From positions 1 to 59,874 of IMG/VR virus record IMGVR_UViG_3300025133_000113: DNA of 59,874 bases, one strand, 5' to 3'. The DNA is from a virus. Below are positions 23,507 to 32,317 of this stretch, piece after piece; the stretch's first letter is position 1, and each line of letters starts with the position of its first letter. Under the pieces are notes generated by a model, which did no database searches, was not told the origin of the DNA, and saw only the letters and a program-made list of their open reading frames with translations. The position numbers and the translations under genes were made by a program.

Positions 23507-23529
23507 AAGGGAGAAAAGACTATTAATTA

Positions 23530-23811
23530 ATGGGATTACACGGAAATACACCATCAATCATTCATTCGGCTAGTACGGTAGATGCCGCTAGACTTACTGC
23601 GTTTACGTATTACAACGTATACGCTGGTGCAGGTGGGGGTACAGCAACAATAAATGGTACTCTGATGAATTTAGGTGAAGGAAGTGATGTATCTATGATT
23701 GTTAGAACGATAAATAACCTTACTGTTACAGGTAATGTTTACCTATTAGGAGATAAAAAGAACGTATTCGATGGTAGCCCAATAATTGGAGGTTCATTTA
23801 CAACGCAATAA
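23530..23811 (+). CDS. Small beta-rich virion-type protein
   Basis: 93 residues rich in Gly, Thr, Asn and Val (GAGGGTATINGTLMNLGEGSD region), consistent with a small beta-sandwich such as a capsid decoration or tail component. It has its own late-type promoter within the structural block. No family recognised. Confidence 0.65.
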   Translation: MGLHGNTPSIIHSASTVDAARLTAFTYYNVYAGAGGGTATINGTLMNLGEGSDVSMIVRTINNLTVTGNVYLLGDKKNVFDGSPIIGGSFTTQ

Positions 23812-23820
23812 ACTAAAACG

Positions 23821-24684
23821 ATGACAAAGAAGAGCAACATAATCAATCCAAACCAACCGAAAGGTCGTGAAATCAATGAAAGAATCATTGAATTGATGGG
23901 TCAAACATTAATCAAAGAGAACGTTGACCGTTCCGTAATTGAATTAACGAAGACAGGTCCTGATGGAAAAGTCTACGGTATTGTACGTGAGAACCACGAA
24001 TGGTACATTAAGACTGCTGAAGCTTCTGACACTCTTACTAGAAATAGTTTTGAGTATATGGGAGGTTTACAGAACAAGAAGTCTCACGCTTACCCATCAT
24101 ACGCTAAAGCTATCAAGCATCTTAACCAAAAGTTCCAGTCATTGAACGAATCGTTAGGTGTTAAGAGTGGCATCAACGTATTCCGTAATGACCATCTATT
24201 GGCAGAGGAAAAGTCTGAAGCTAAGGTTAATGCGCAAGAATTCGTACAAGATAAGAAAGGTGAGGAATTGGATAGTGAAGGTACACCTATTGATAAAGAA
24301 AATAGTGGTTCTAACACTGTTGGTACCAATGGTAAGAAGCAAGTTAAGAATGATAAGACTGACGTGAAAGCTTCGGATATGGTGGATATGTCTGAAAACG
24401 AACTTAAGATTGACGCAATGATTGCTGGTGAAGAAGAAGGTGACGTTGTTGAGGAATCTCAATTAGGTGCCGCATCATTCTTCCAAGGTGACGATATAAT
24501 CCTTAACATGAACGACACACTAAGTATTAGTCGTGGTGTTGAGGTATTGGATGACGCAATTGATAACGCAACTGGTGAGAAGAAGATTACCGAAATGCAA
24601 GCGGCTGAAGATATCCTTAAAGGATTGAGTAAAGACGAAGTAATTTCCATTCTGGAAAAAGTTACTGGTAAAAAAAAAAGTTAA
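23821..24684 (+). CDS. Conserved structural-block protein, ends at an A10 slip site
   Basis: 287 residues. The N-terminal part (SVIELTKTGPDGKVYGIVRENHEWYIK) is a pattern I recall from structural genes of marine T4-like phages. The C-terminal part holds ITEMQAAEDILKGLSKDEVISILEKVTG. The last codons read GGT AAA AAA AAA AGT TAA, so a run of ten A lies just before the stop. A -1 shift there would continue into the frame that becomes the gene at 24822, giving one protein of about 700 residues. Confidence 0.7.
   Translation: MTKKSNIINPNQPKGREINERIIELMGQTLIKENVDRSVIELTKTGPDGKVYGIVRENHEWYIKTAEASDTLTRNSFEYMGGLQNKKSHAYPSYAKAIKHLNQKFQSLNESLGVKSGINVFRNDHLLAEEKSEAKVNAQEFVQDKKGEELDSEGTPIDKENSGSNTVGTNGKKQVKNDKTDVKASDMVDMSENELKIDAMIAGEEEGDVVEESQLGAASFFQGDDIILNMNDTLSISRGVEVLDDAIDNATGEKKITEMQAAEDILKGLSKDEVISILEKVTGKKKS
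24667..24684 (+). other. Possible -1 frameshift (slippage) site
   Basis: Ten consecutive A (24670-24679) precede a zero-frame TAA at 24682-24684. In the -1 frame reading is open from 24672 through to 25913 with no ATG until 24822. This could be programmed ribosomal or transcriptional slippage, or a sequencing error in the homopolymer. Confidence 0.5.
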
Positions 24685-24752
24685 AGGAAACTAAATACAA
24701 GTTAAAACTTGATAACCCTAACCCTGCACCAGCACCTGAATTAGGCGCTGAT

Positions 24753-24812
24753 GATGGTGGTTTCGGTGGTGACGATGGTGGTTTCGGTGGTGACGATGGT
24801 GGTTTCGGTGAC
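24753..24812 (+). repeat. Tandem repeat, 21-bp unit, about three copies
   Basis: Unit GATGGTGGTTTCGGTGGTGAC at 24753-24773 and 24774-24794, then an 18-base copy to 24812. It encodes DGGFGGD repeats in the frame of the gene at 24822, partly upstream of its first ATG. Confidence 0.8.
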
Positions 24813-24821
24813 GAGCCTGAA

Positions 24822-25913
24822 ATGGGTGGTGACGATAAACCATATGATGAAGAACCATTCGATGCTGACGTTGAAGCTGACGAAGCGTCAGACCCAAAGA
24901 AGTATATCCAACAATTGTCTGGAAAGCTGGGTCAATCCCTAAGAAAGTATGAAAAGGAAATGGGACAACCCGACCTAGAGTTGGAGAAGTTCGCAATTAA
25001 CTCCGTTGTATCTGCATCTAATACCGCAGAGATGGACGAGGAAGACCAAAAGGATATTATCGATAAGATTAAGTCTAGTGGGCTTGAGAATGATATCGCT
25101 GAACCAGACGCTGAAGACGCTGAAGTGGATGCTGATGCTGTTGGTGCAGAGTTACCTGAACCAGAAGGTGAAGAGTTTGGTGATGAGCCTGAGTTGGGTG
25201 AAGTTGCTATAATGGAATTAGGTGGAGGACCACCAGAAGATAGGGAATATGATGCGATGCAGACATATCATGACAGACAAGCTAATGCTGGTACAAAAAG
25301 TAACTACCACGTTAGTGTAGACAAAAAAGGGAACTTCAAAGTGGGGGAACCTGAAAAGAGATTCCCAAGTGGTAAAATTGTTAATGGTGAGAGGGTTTCA
25401 GATGATAAGTGGGGTAAAACCGAGCAAGTGTCAGAAGAAATTAGTATATTCGAGCAAAGACTTAGAAGTAAGTTGAATGAGAACCTTAAGTACCCTACCA
25501 GAGAGGTAAGAAGTGAACGTGGTTATTTAGGTGTTACAGTATGGGGTGATAGTGGAAGCGTATCGTTGGATATTTACTCCAAGCAGAATAACCCATATGG
25601 TGGTTCACCATGGAGTAAGATTCAATCTGGTGGTGGAGTTAGACCTGAAGAATTAACTAAAGAGTACATAATGCGTGAAGTAGGTGCAAGATATAAGAAC
25701 CCTGAGAGTTTTGTGGGGGAAATTGATGAGGTGTTGAGTAAATTGAATGATGGTTACGAACAAATGATGCAAGATATGAATCCAGAAATAGCAGAACCAG
25801 AAGTAAAACCTAAGAGAAAAGAGGAACAAGCACCTAAGAGAGTTAGGGAAACCGACCTACCATATAGGAAACCTGTGAGGGAAACTAAGACTAAACCAAA
25901 AGCGACAATATGA
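24822..25913 (+). CDS. Acidic structural-block protein (possible frameshift extension)
   Basis: 363 residues from the first ATG; the frame is open back to 24672. Residues 25-85 (PKKYIQQLSGKLGQSLRKYE, then DLELEKFAINSVVSA and EEDQKDIIDKIK) resemble a domain I recall from virion proteins of marine T4-like phages. Residues 90-130 are very acidic, a central part is mixed, and the C-terminus is basic and Pro-rich (KPKRKEEQAPKRVRE). The DGGFGGD repeats lie upstream of the ATG in the same open frame, which supports translation from further upstream. Stop overlaps the next start (ATGA). Confidence 0.65.
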   Translation: MGGDDKPYDEEPFDADVEADEASDPKKYIQQLSGKLGQSLRKYEKEMGQPDLELEKFAINSVVSASNTAEMDEEDQKDIIDKIKSSGLENDIAEPDAEDAEVDADAVGAELPEPEGEEFGDEPELGEVAIMELGGGPPEDREYDAMQTYHDRQANAGTKSNYHVSVDKKGNFKVGEPEKRFPSGKIVNGERVSDDKWGKTEQVSEEISIFEQRLRSKLNENLKYPTREVRSERGYLGVTVWGDSGSVSLDIYSKQNNPYGGSPWSKIQSGGGVRPEELTKEYIMREVGARYKNPESFVGEIDEVLSKLNDGYEQMMQDMNPEIAEPEVKPKRKEEQAPKRVRETDLPYRKPVRETKTKPKATI

Positions 25914-26320
25914 AGTTAATATTCATACGTAATGTTGGTGAGGTATGGGATGGAAAATATATCTACGAATTCATATTCTCTGAGAATATAGAAGGGGTCG
26001 ATGGTGAAGGTTGGGATGCTTACCCTGCGAGTGGTAATCCTGAACCACCAGAGAAAGGATATATTAACAAGGTTGGTAGATTTGAGACTGATGAGTTCAA
26101 CCTTATCTGTATTCAGAATAGCGACACATTTGCTGTTTGGGATGCTGTGGATGGTGTGGTAGCATTCGCTTGGGAAGATATAACTGAATATGATACCTAC
26201 CCAGAGGATAGGCTTAAATTCTTTTATGGTGATGAATTAGAGAAGGTTACTGACTTATTGTACAGTAGAGATATAATTATAGAATGGAAATACGATAATA
26301 AAAATGAGCTACAAGGATAA
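25910..26320 (+). CDS. Conserved hypothetical protein of the structural block
   Basis: 136 residues. The pattern YEFIFSENIEGVDGEGWDAYPA ... IQNSDTFAVWDAVDGVVAFAWE, of which EGWDAYPASG and FAVWDAVDGV are the clearest parts, recurs as I recall in other large marine phages, but I know no function. Coupled by ATGA to the gene before and overlapping the next by 17 bases. Confidence 0.7.
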   Translation: MKLIFIRNVGEVWDGKYIYEFIFSENIEGVDGEGWDAYPASGNPEPPEKGYINKVGRFETDEFNLICIQNSDTFAVWDAVDGVVAFAWEDITEYDTYPEDRLKFFYGDELEKVTDLLYSRDIIIEWKYDNKNELQG

Positions 26321-26741
26321 AATAAAAAAAGCGCTTCATGAAGGTGAGAGTGCAATAGGGGTAACAGCAGATGAAGATAATTTTGATGACGTTGTTAGAG
26401 ACGTTAGTAAACTTAAAAGACAAGACTCAGGTTTGAATGTGACGGTTGATTACAAAAGTGATTCTGATAAGACCAACGAATCTGAAAAGGAAGAAGAGAT
26501 AGTCGAGAATGACGAGTCACAGGATGTTGAAGTTAATGCTGATAATTATTTCGAGAAGAAAAAACTTGGTGATGAGGCTGCTGAAGCAGATGCTAAAGAG
26601 AAAGAAAGCAAAGGGGTTGTTGAGGTTGTTGGTAGAATGAGCAAGGGTAAGTTGGAGAAGTTGGTTGAGCAGAACAAGAAGATTGGTAAAGCATACAAAA
26701 AGATAATCAAAGTTTCCGAAATACGAACTAAGAATGGCTAA
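26304..26741 (+). CDS. Hypothetical acidic protein
   Basis: 145 residues, acidic and likely disordered in the middle, with a lysine-rich C-terminal helix. N-terminus SYKDKIKKALHEGES: basic amphipathic helix then LHE-G, compatible with a packaged protein processed by the prohead protease. Not recognised. Confidence 0.65.
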   Translation: MSYKDKIKKALHEGESAIGVTADEDNFDDVVRDVSKLKRQDSGLNVTVDYKSDSDKTNESEKEEEIVENDESQDVEVNADNYFEKKKLGDEAAEADAKEKESKGVVEVVGRMSKGKLEKLVEQNKKIGKAYKKIIKVSEIRTKNG

Positions 26742-27999
26742 TACAGACAAATTACGTAAGAAAGCTCAAATGTTATCTTTAAGGAAAACCATCCTTCACG
26801 AAGGTATGGGTTACCCATCAGGAATGATGGAGCGAATGGATAGTTCCATTGAAGAACGCATTATGAACAGGGAAACAGCCATTGGTGACCACCCTGCGCT
26901 ACCTAAAGGTGGCGTAAGAGGGTTTGACCAAAAACTACTATTAGATAGGTTCCTAGAGGTTGTAAACAAGTATAAAGATGCTTACGATGTAAGTGAGATT
27001 GATACAGGTCAAGTTCTCCTTGAGGTACCTGAACTATTATTGGGTGTTGTCGAGGCTGAGAAGCCTCATAGAAAGGCTCTTGAGGATTTAGCTGTGGAGA
27101 TGATTAGAGAAGATTTTGATTTGAGTGAGGATACCATGATATTCGATGCTAAGTTGGTGGATAAGGTAGAGTTAGGACAGAAGTTAACCAACAGTGGTCC
27201 TGACGAAGAATATCAAATGGAATTCGAGAAGTACGAAGACATTGACAATGCTGAAGCTGAGGTTATGAACAGACGGTTCATTAACTGTATGATTCAAGGT
27301 GCGGCTATGAGATGTAATCACATGTTCAACCTTAAGAATGAAGAGATACAGAAATTCGACCCAACGTTACCTGCCAAGTATAAAAAATTGATGTCTGCGG
27401 CTGAATACATGTATTTTGTAATCCCTGAAGGTGTTAGTAATAAGGTCGTTAATGTACCTTCCAGTATTGGTGGTATGGTTGACGTTGATTATGATGAGAA
27501 TGAGGTGCCTGTGATTACCGTAGAAGCCCTAACGTTACCAGTAATGATACATGAATTGGTTAAGGGTGTTATGGAGGTTGTGGCACAACATGGTTTCACC
27601 GAAGATGATGCACTGAATGAGTATATTGTAAGTCAAGCTGACTTCTTAACGGCAGAAGCATCTGATATGAGAATGGGTCCTGCACTATGGGGTAAGTTTA
27701 TGGAAGCAATTGAACCTAGAGATAGTAATTTAAAGCAACACGTATTCTATAACCTGATTAAGAAGCCTACGTCTGAGTTCAACGACTGCATGAGGGAGAT
27801 TCTAGCAGGTACCAAGGAAGGTAAACGTCTGGTAGCTGAAATCATCGAAGGAGTTAAATCTAGGATGGAAGTGGATGACTCATTGTTGGATGAAACAATC
27901 GAAAAGGAGCAAGATTATGGTTCACATATCGATAGGAGTATAGATGAATTGGAACGTTTGAAAAAAGACCCCGATTTGGATGCCCTCTTAGGCATCTAA
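26734..27999 (+). CDS. Conserved phage structural protein next to terminase
   Basis: 421 residues. N-terminus is basic and contains TILHEG (LHE-G at 21-24). The middle holds VMIHELVKGVMEVVAQHG and EASDMRMGPALWGKFMEAI, motifs I recall from a widespread protein beside the terminase in marine phages. HELVKG is not an HExxH peptidase motif. Function is unknown; a neck or head-completion role is a guess from position. Confidence 0.7.
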   Translation: MANTDKLRKKAQMLSLRKTILHEGMGYPSGMMERMDSSIEERIMNRETAIGDHPALPKGGVRGFDQKLLLDRFLEVVNKYKDAYDVSEIDTGQVLLEVPELLLGVVEAEKPHRKALEDLAVEMIREDFDLSEDTMIFDAKLVDKVELGQKLTNSGPDEEYQMEFEKYEDIDNAEAEVMNRRFINCMIQGAAMRCNHMFNLKNEEIQKFDPTLPAKYKKLMSAAEYMYFVIPEGVSNKVVNVPSSIGGMVDVDYDENEVPVITVEALTLPVMIHELVKGVMEVVAQHGFTEDDALNEYIVSQADFLTAEASDMRMGPALWGKFMEAIEPRDSNLKQHVFYNLIKKPTSEFNDCMREILAGTKEGKRLVAEIIEGVKSRMEVDDSLLDETIEKEQDYGSHIDRSIDELERLKKDPDLDALLGI

Positions 28000-28031
28000 T
28001 ACGCTTAAATATAACATTTCACGCTTGTTAG

Positions 28032-28040
28032 CATATTTAT
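28032..28040 (+). promoter_or_regulatory. Candidate phage late promoter
   Basis: CATATTTAT with AACATTT 19 bases upstream, 12 bases before the terminase start. Confidence 0.5.
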
Positions 28041-28052
28041 CTATGATAAAAC

Positions 28053-29876
28053 ATGTTAACAGCAGCCGAAATATTAGAAGAATACACGCAGTGTCTATTA
28101 GACCCGAAGTATGTCATTTCAACATACTTCAAAACTTTTGATAAGACACAAGAAGGGTTTGTACCGTTCGACCTATTCCCCAAACAAAGAGATATCGTTG
28201 ATGACTATAGAAAGCATCGATTCAATCTAGTAGCCAAGCCTAGACAGGCTGGTATATCCACTACAACACAAGCATATGCAGCCACCCTTGTCGGGTTTGC
28301 TGACGATAAGAATCCAGAGTGTATCGTGGTTGTCGCTAACAAACTGAAGTTAGCTAAGAAATTCACTAAAGGTATAAAGAACTTTGTTAATCAACTTCCA
28401 AGATGGGTGTGGGGTGACGAATATTACGGCACAAAAGAGAAGGAAGAAAAAGACATCTTCGTAACGGAGAATCAAGAAGAGATGGAACTGGTCAATGGTT
28501 GTTTAATCGTGGCTGTTGCGACATCTGAGGATGCTTTGCGTGGTTACACGCCTACACTACTTATCATGGATGAGGCTGCGTTCATCGAAAGGGGTGATGA
28601 ACTATTTGCTGCTGCCCTTACCTCACTTGGTACTGGTGGAAAGGCAACTCTTATTTCAACACCTAAAGGACAAGACCCACTATACTACGAGACTTACGAC
28701 CAAGCTAAGAAAGGTGAGAACGACTTCAATGTAATTGAGATGCGTTGGTATGAGGATTTGCGATATAATAAAGACCTCAGATGGTACAAATACTTAGATG
28801 ATGAAGAACTTGAAAAAGAGTGGTTAGAAGAATACGAATTCACCTTCGAATCATACGATAAAAAACTAAGGGCTGGCTATAAACCTACATCTTCATGGTA
28901 TGAGGAAATGTGTAGAGCGATGAATAACGATAAGCGTAGGATAGCTCAAGAGCTTGATGTATCATTCCTTGGTTCAGGTGGTAACGTAATTGATGATAAA
29001 TACATTAATCACCACGAATTGCACAACGTGTGTGAACCTAAGTGGAAAGCTGGTAAAGGTAACGAGATTTGGATATGGGAGAAACCCGTTGAGGGTCACG
29101 AATATATTCTAGCTTCAGACGTATCCAGAGGTGATGGGGAAGACTCATCTACATTCACCATCATAGATGTTACAACCATGGAGCAAGTGGTTGAATACAT
29201 AGGTAAACTACCACCAGATAAGTTAGCCGACATCCTATGGGAATATGGTATATTATATAACGCATTATTAGTAGTGGATATTACAGGTGGTATGGGTGTC
29301 ACGACAACTTTGAAGTTGAAGGAGATGAAATACCCTCACTTATATTACGAGCGAAGAGGTGATAAACTATTGAAACCTAGGAAGGAAGATAATAAGTATA
29401 AACCTAAGATTGAAACTCCTGGTTATCAGGTAGGTTCAGACAGGGTTGCTTTGGTTAGTAATCTTGAGAGGATGGTACGATTGAATTGTGATGAAGGTAT
29501 CAATAAAGGTATCAAGGTTCGGTCAAGCAGAACGATTAGCGAATTCCACACATTCATATACAAGAACGGACGTGCTGACCACCAAGAGGGTAAGCATGAT
29601 GACCTTATAATGGCATTGGGTATGGCGTTATTCATATTGGAGTTCTCCTTCAGTAAGTTAAAGTCATTGAAGACAAAGACAAAGACAATGCTTAATAGTT
29701 GGATAGTCAATAGTAGTGATACGATAGAACCACACTTAGAAAGTGGTAGTGGGTTTGTTGATAAAGCCAACAGGCGTAAGAAGGCTCAACCTAAACCTAA
29801 ATTTGATGCTACGACAGCTAGAAATATGCAAGACCCTTCGGGTCAATATTTATGGTTGTTCAGTGGCACTAAGTAA
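28053..29876 (+). CDS. Terminase large subunit (gp17-like)
   Basis: 607 residues, close to T4 gp17 (610). ATPase domain: Walker A variant KPRQAGIST (62-70), Walker B LLIMDEAAF (169-177) and coupling motif LISTPKG (200-206). Nuclease domain: first Asp in ASDVSRGDGED (about 350-360), second in LVVDITGG, and HDDLIMALGMALF near 520. It would translocate DNA into the prohead through the portal and cut the concatemer. It lies upstream of the portal gene, and late-type promoter upstream. Confidence 0.95.
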   Translation: MLTAAEILEEYTQCLLDPKYVISTYFKTFDKTQEGFVPFDLFPKQRDIVDDYRKHRFNLVAKPRQAGISTTTQAYAATLVGFADDKNPECIVVVANKLKLAKKFTKGIKNFVNQLPRWVWGDEYYGTKEKEEKDIFVTENQEEMELVNGCLIVAVATSEDALRGYTPTLLIMDEAAFIERGDELFAAALTSLGTGGKATLISTPKGQDPLYYETYDQAKKGENDFNVIEMRWYEDLRYNKDLRWYKYLDDEELEKEWLEEYEFTFESYDKKLRAGYKPTSSWYEEMCRAMNNDKRRIAQELDVSFLGSGGNVIDDKYINHHELHNVCEPKWKAGKGNEIWIWEKPVEGHEYILASDVSRGDGEDSSTFTIIDVTTMEQVVEYIGKLPPDKLADILWEYGILYNALLVVDITGGMGVTTTLKLKEMKYPHLYYERRGDKLLKPRKEDNKYKPKIETPGYQVGSDRVALVSNLERMVRLNCDEGINKGIKVRSSRTISEFHTFIYKNGRADHQEGKHDDLIMALGMALFILEFSFSKLKSLKTKTKTMLNSWIVNSSDTIEPHLESGSGFVDKANRRKKAQPKPKFDATTARNMQDPSGQYLWLFSGTK

Positions 29877-29901
29877 TATTTAATATAAAACAAGATACAT
29901 A

Positions 29902-30099
29902 ATGGGACAAGAAAAAACGTTTACTAGAAAGAATTTCGGAACGCTGTACAAGTGGTCTGTCAGAACAGGACCCCAAGGTAAGAGTAAAACTAAACCTACT
30001 CCCATAACTGGTTGTAAGGTTGGGTATGTCTATAATAGAGTTATTGTTAATGGGCAAGCGGAGAACCAACCATACGTTGAGTGTGGGTATGTCCAATAA
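29902..30099 (+). CDS. Small hypothetical protein
   Basis: 65 residues, basic, beta-like (TLYKWSVRTGPQGKSK, YVYNRVIVNG). It sits between terminase and portal. Not recognised. Confidence 0.55.
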   Translation: MGQEKTFTRKNFGTLYKWSVRTGPQGKSKTKPTPITGCKVGYVYNRVIVNGQAENQPYVECGYVQ

Positions 30100-30147
30100 G
30101 ACTTTATTTTTTAAGTAAAGGTATTATAATTATAGAAAAATAGGCAG

Positions 30148-32265
30148 ATGGCTGACAAGAAAAAAGATTTAACAATATTTCAAAAGTTGAATAGGATTTT
30201 AACTCCTGATGGAATTAATCCCAACTTAGAACTGAGTAATAAGTATTCACTAGGGAGCGATGTCCTATTGAAGACTGACAATAAGCAAGAATACGAGCAG
30301 CAAAAGCTACAAGCGAAGCAAAGTAAGTATTTAAGTAACATGTGGGGTAAGGTTGAGGACAACCTATTCCAACAAGCCATACAGTATGAGATGACCAGAA
30401 TCGGGGCTTACTCCGATTTTGAGAACATGGAATTCTACCCAGAACTTGCAGCCACCCTTGATATCATGATGGAGGAATCTACCACCGTAAATGATAAAGG
30501 TAGGGTACTTAATATCTATTCAGATAGTCCACGTATTAGAGGTATTCTGGAAGACCTATTTTTCAATAGATTGGATATACATACCGTATTACCTATGTGG
30601 GTGCGTAACACTTGCAAGTATGGTGATAACTTCGTATATCTTAATACAAGTGACAAATATGGTATCACTGGTGCCAAGCAAATGCCTAACTTCGAAATGG
30701 AGAGGCGTGAGGGTGGTGTATACGACACTATTACAGCTAAATTGAATAGTACATCTGAAAATGGTAAAGATAGGTCAGGTGAGAGCAAAGAAGAACGTGT
30801 ACGTTTCTTTTGGAGAGGTCGAGACTTAGAGTTTGAGTCATGGCAAGTAGCCCACTTCAGATTACTTGGTGATGACAGGCGATTACCTTATGGTACGAGC
30901 GTGTTAGAGAAGTCTAGAAGGATTTGGAAACAACTATTGTTATCTGAGGATGCAATGCTTGTATATCGTGTTACACGAGCGCCAGAGCGTAGAGTGTTCA
31001 AGATTTATGTTGGTAACATAGATGATGAGGATGTACAACCATACGTAAACGAGATTGCCAATCGATTTAAGAGAGCTAACGTAATTGACCCTAACACTGG
31101 GCAAGTAGACCTTAGATACAACCAATTGGCGAATGACCAAGACTTTTTCATCCCAGTAAGAGATGAAAATGCTCCTACCCCAATCGACACACTTCAGGGT
31201 GCTAGTAACCTAGACCAGATTGCGGATATCGAGTATCTACAACGTAAGTTATTTACTGCATTGAGGGTACCTAAGTCTTTCTTAGGATTTGAAGAGTCTC
31301 AGGGTGAGGGTAAGAACTTAGCATTGATGGATGTAAGGTTTGCTAGAACAATTAATAGAATACAACAAGCACTATTACAAGAGCTTAATAAGATTGCCAT
31401 AATACACTTGGTGTTACTAGGTTTTGAGGATGACTTGAACAGCTTCACCATTACAATGAATAACCCATCTACACAAGCAGAGATGCTTAGGATAGAGCAC
31501 TTACAGGCTAAGTTTACAGCTATACAAGCTGCTGTTGCCGATGCTGGTAATGGGTTTGGAATTATGTCAATGACAAAAGCCAAGAGAGATATACTTGGAT
31601 GGAGTGATGCTGAGATTAAGCAAGACCTTCTTGAACAACGTATGGAGAAAGCGGCTGCTGCTGAATTGGAGAATACTTCCAATGTCATTAAGAACACAGG
31701 CTTCTTCGATAAGGTTGATAAACTATACGGTGACATTGAAGTCGCCAGAGGTGGTGGTGCGGCTGAAGAAGGTGGTGAAGATGGAGGTCCTACTGGTGGT
31801 GGAGGTGGTGGCTTCGGTGGTGGTGGTATCGGTGGTGACGATATAGACTTTGGAGACGAAGAAGGTGGAGACGAAGAAGGTGGAGACTTCGGAGATGATG
31901 CTGGTGGAGAAGGATTTGGTGATGATGCTGATGCTGGTGGAGATGACTTAGGTGGTGATGATGCTGGTGGTGATGATGCCGCAGCAGAACCTGCTGGCGA
32001 ATTAGGTGAGATGCTTAAGATTGGTCAAAGAATCTTATCTGAGGAAAAACTGATATTGGTAGACAAGTTAACCAAGAGAAAGATGCGTCACAAGGAAATC
32101 CACATGAACAGGTTAATGGAGAGTATCACCAAAAGTGATATGGACGATGCTGTTAATGAAAACAGGATTAGTCTAACTGACAAAGGTATGCGTATAAACC
32201 AAAATGTTGATGATATGTTGAAAGATATTAACGACAGAATTGAGGAAGCGGATAGTGACGAATAA
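30148..32265 (+). CDS. Portal vertex protein (gp20-like)
   Basis: 705 residues; T4 gp20 has about 520. Core features: MEFYPELAATLDIMMEES (early), WVRNTCKYGDNFVYL, NTGQVDLRYNQLANDQDFFIPV (315-337, the counterpart of T4's MTMLEDYWLP region), DTLQGASNL, and LRVPKSFLGFEESQGEGKN (372-390). After residue about 530 comes a very acidic Gly/Asp-rich stretch of some 80 residues, then a helical tail. It would form the dodecameric portal. It ends in a terminator. Confidence 0.92.
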   Translation: MADKKKDLTIFQKLNRILTPDGINPNLELSNKYSLGSDVLLKTDNKQEYEQQKLQAKQSKYLSNMWGKVEDNLFQQAIQYEMTRIGAYSDFENMEFYPELAATLDIMMEESTTVNDKGRVLNIYSDSPRIRGILEDLFFNRLDIHTVLPMWVRNTCKYGDNFVYLNTSDKYGITGAKQMPNFEMERREGGVYDTITAKLNSTSENGKDRSGESKEERVRFFWRGRDLEFESWQVAHFRLLGDDRRLPYGTSVLEKSRRIWKQLLLSEDAMLVYRVTRAPERRVFKIYVGNIDDEDVQPYVNEIANRFKRANVIDPNTGQVDLRYNQLANDQDFFIPVRDENAPTPIDTLQGASNLDQIADIEYLQRKLFTALRVPKSFLGFEESQGEGKNLALMDVRFARTINRIQQALLQELNKIAIIHLVLLGFEDDLNSFTITMNNPSTQAEMLRIEHLQAKFTAIQAAVADAGNGFGIMSMTKAKRDILGWSDAEIKQDLLEQRMEKAAAAELENTSNVIKNTGFFDKVDKLYGDIEVARGGGAAEEGGEDGGPTGGGGGGFGGGGIGGDDIDFGDEEGGDEEGGDFGDDAGGEGFGDDADAGGDDLGGDDAGGDDAAAEPAGELGEMLKIGQRILSEEKLILVDKLTKRKMRHKEIHMNRLMESITKSDMDDAVNENRISLTDKGMRINQNVDDMLKDINDRIEEADSDE

Positions 32266-32269
32266 CATA

Positions 32270-32293
32270 AATGGGGTTTTTACCCATTTTTCA
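32270..32293 (+). terminator. Intrinsic terminator after portal
   Basis: AAATGGG-GTTTTTA-CCCATTTTT: 7-bp stem with T tract, just after the portal stop. Confidence 0.7.
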
Positions 32294-32317
32294 CATATTT
32301 AATTTTAAAGGGTTATC

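Noticed and set aside
26734-27999. HELVKG as a metallopeptidase active site
   Set aside because: The second His of HExxH is missing and no third ligand is visible; the protein looks structural.
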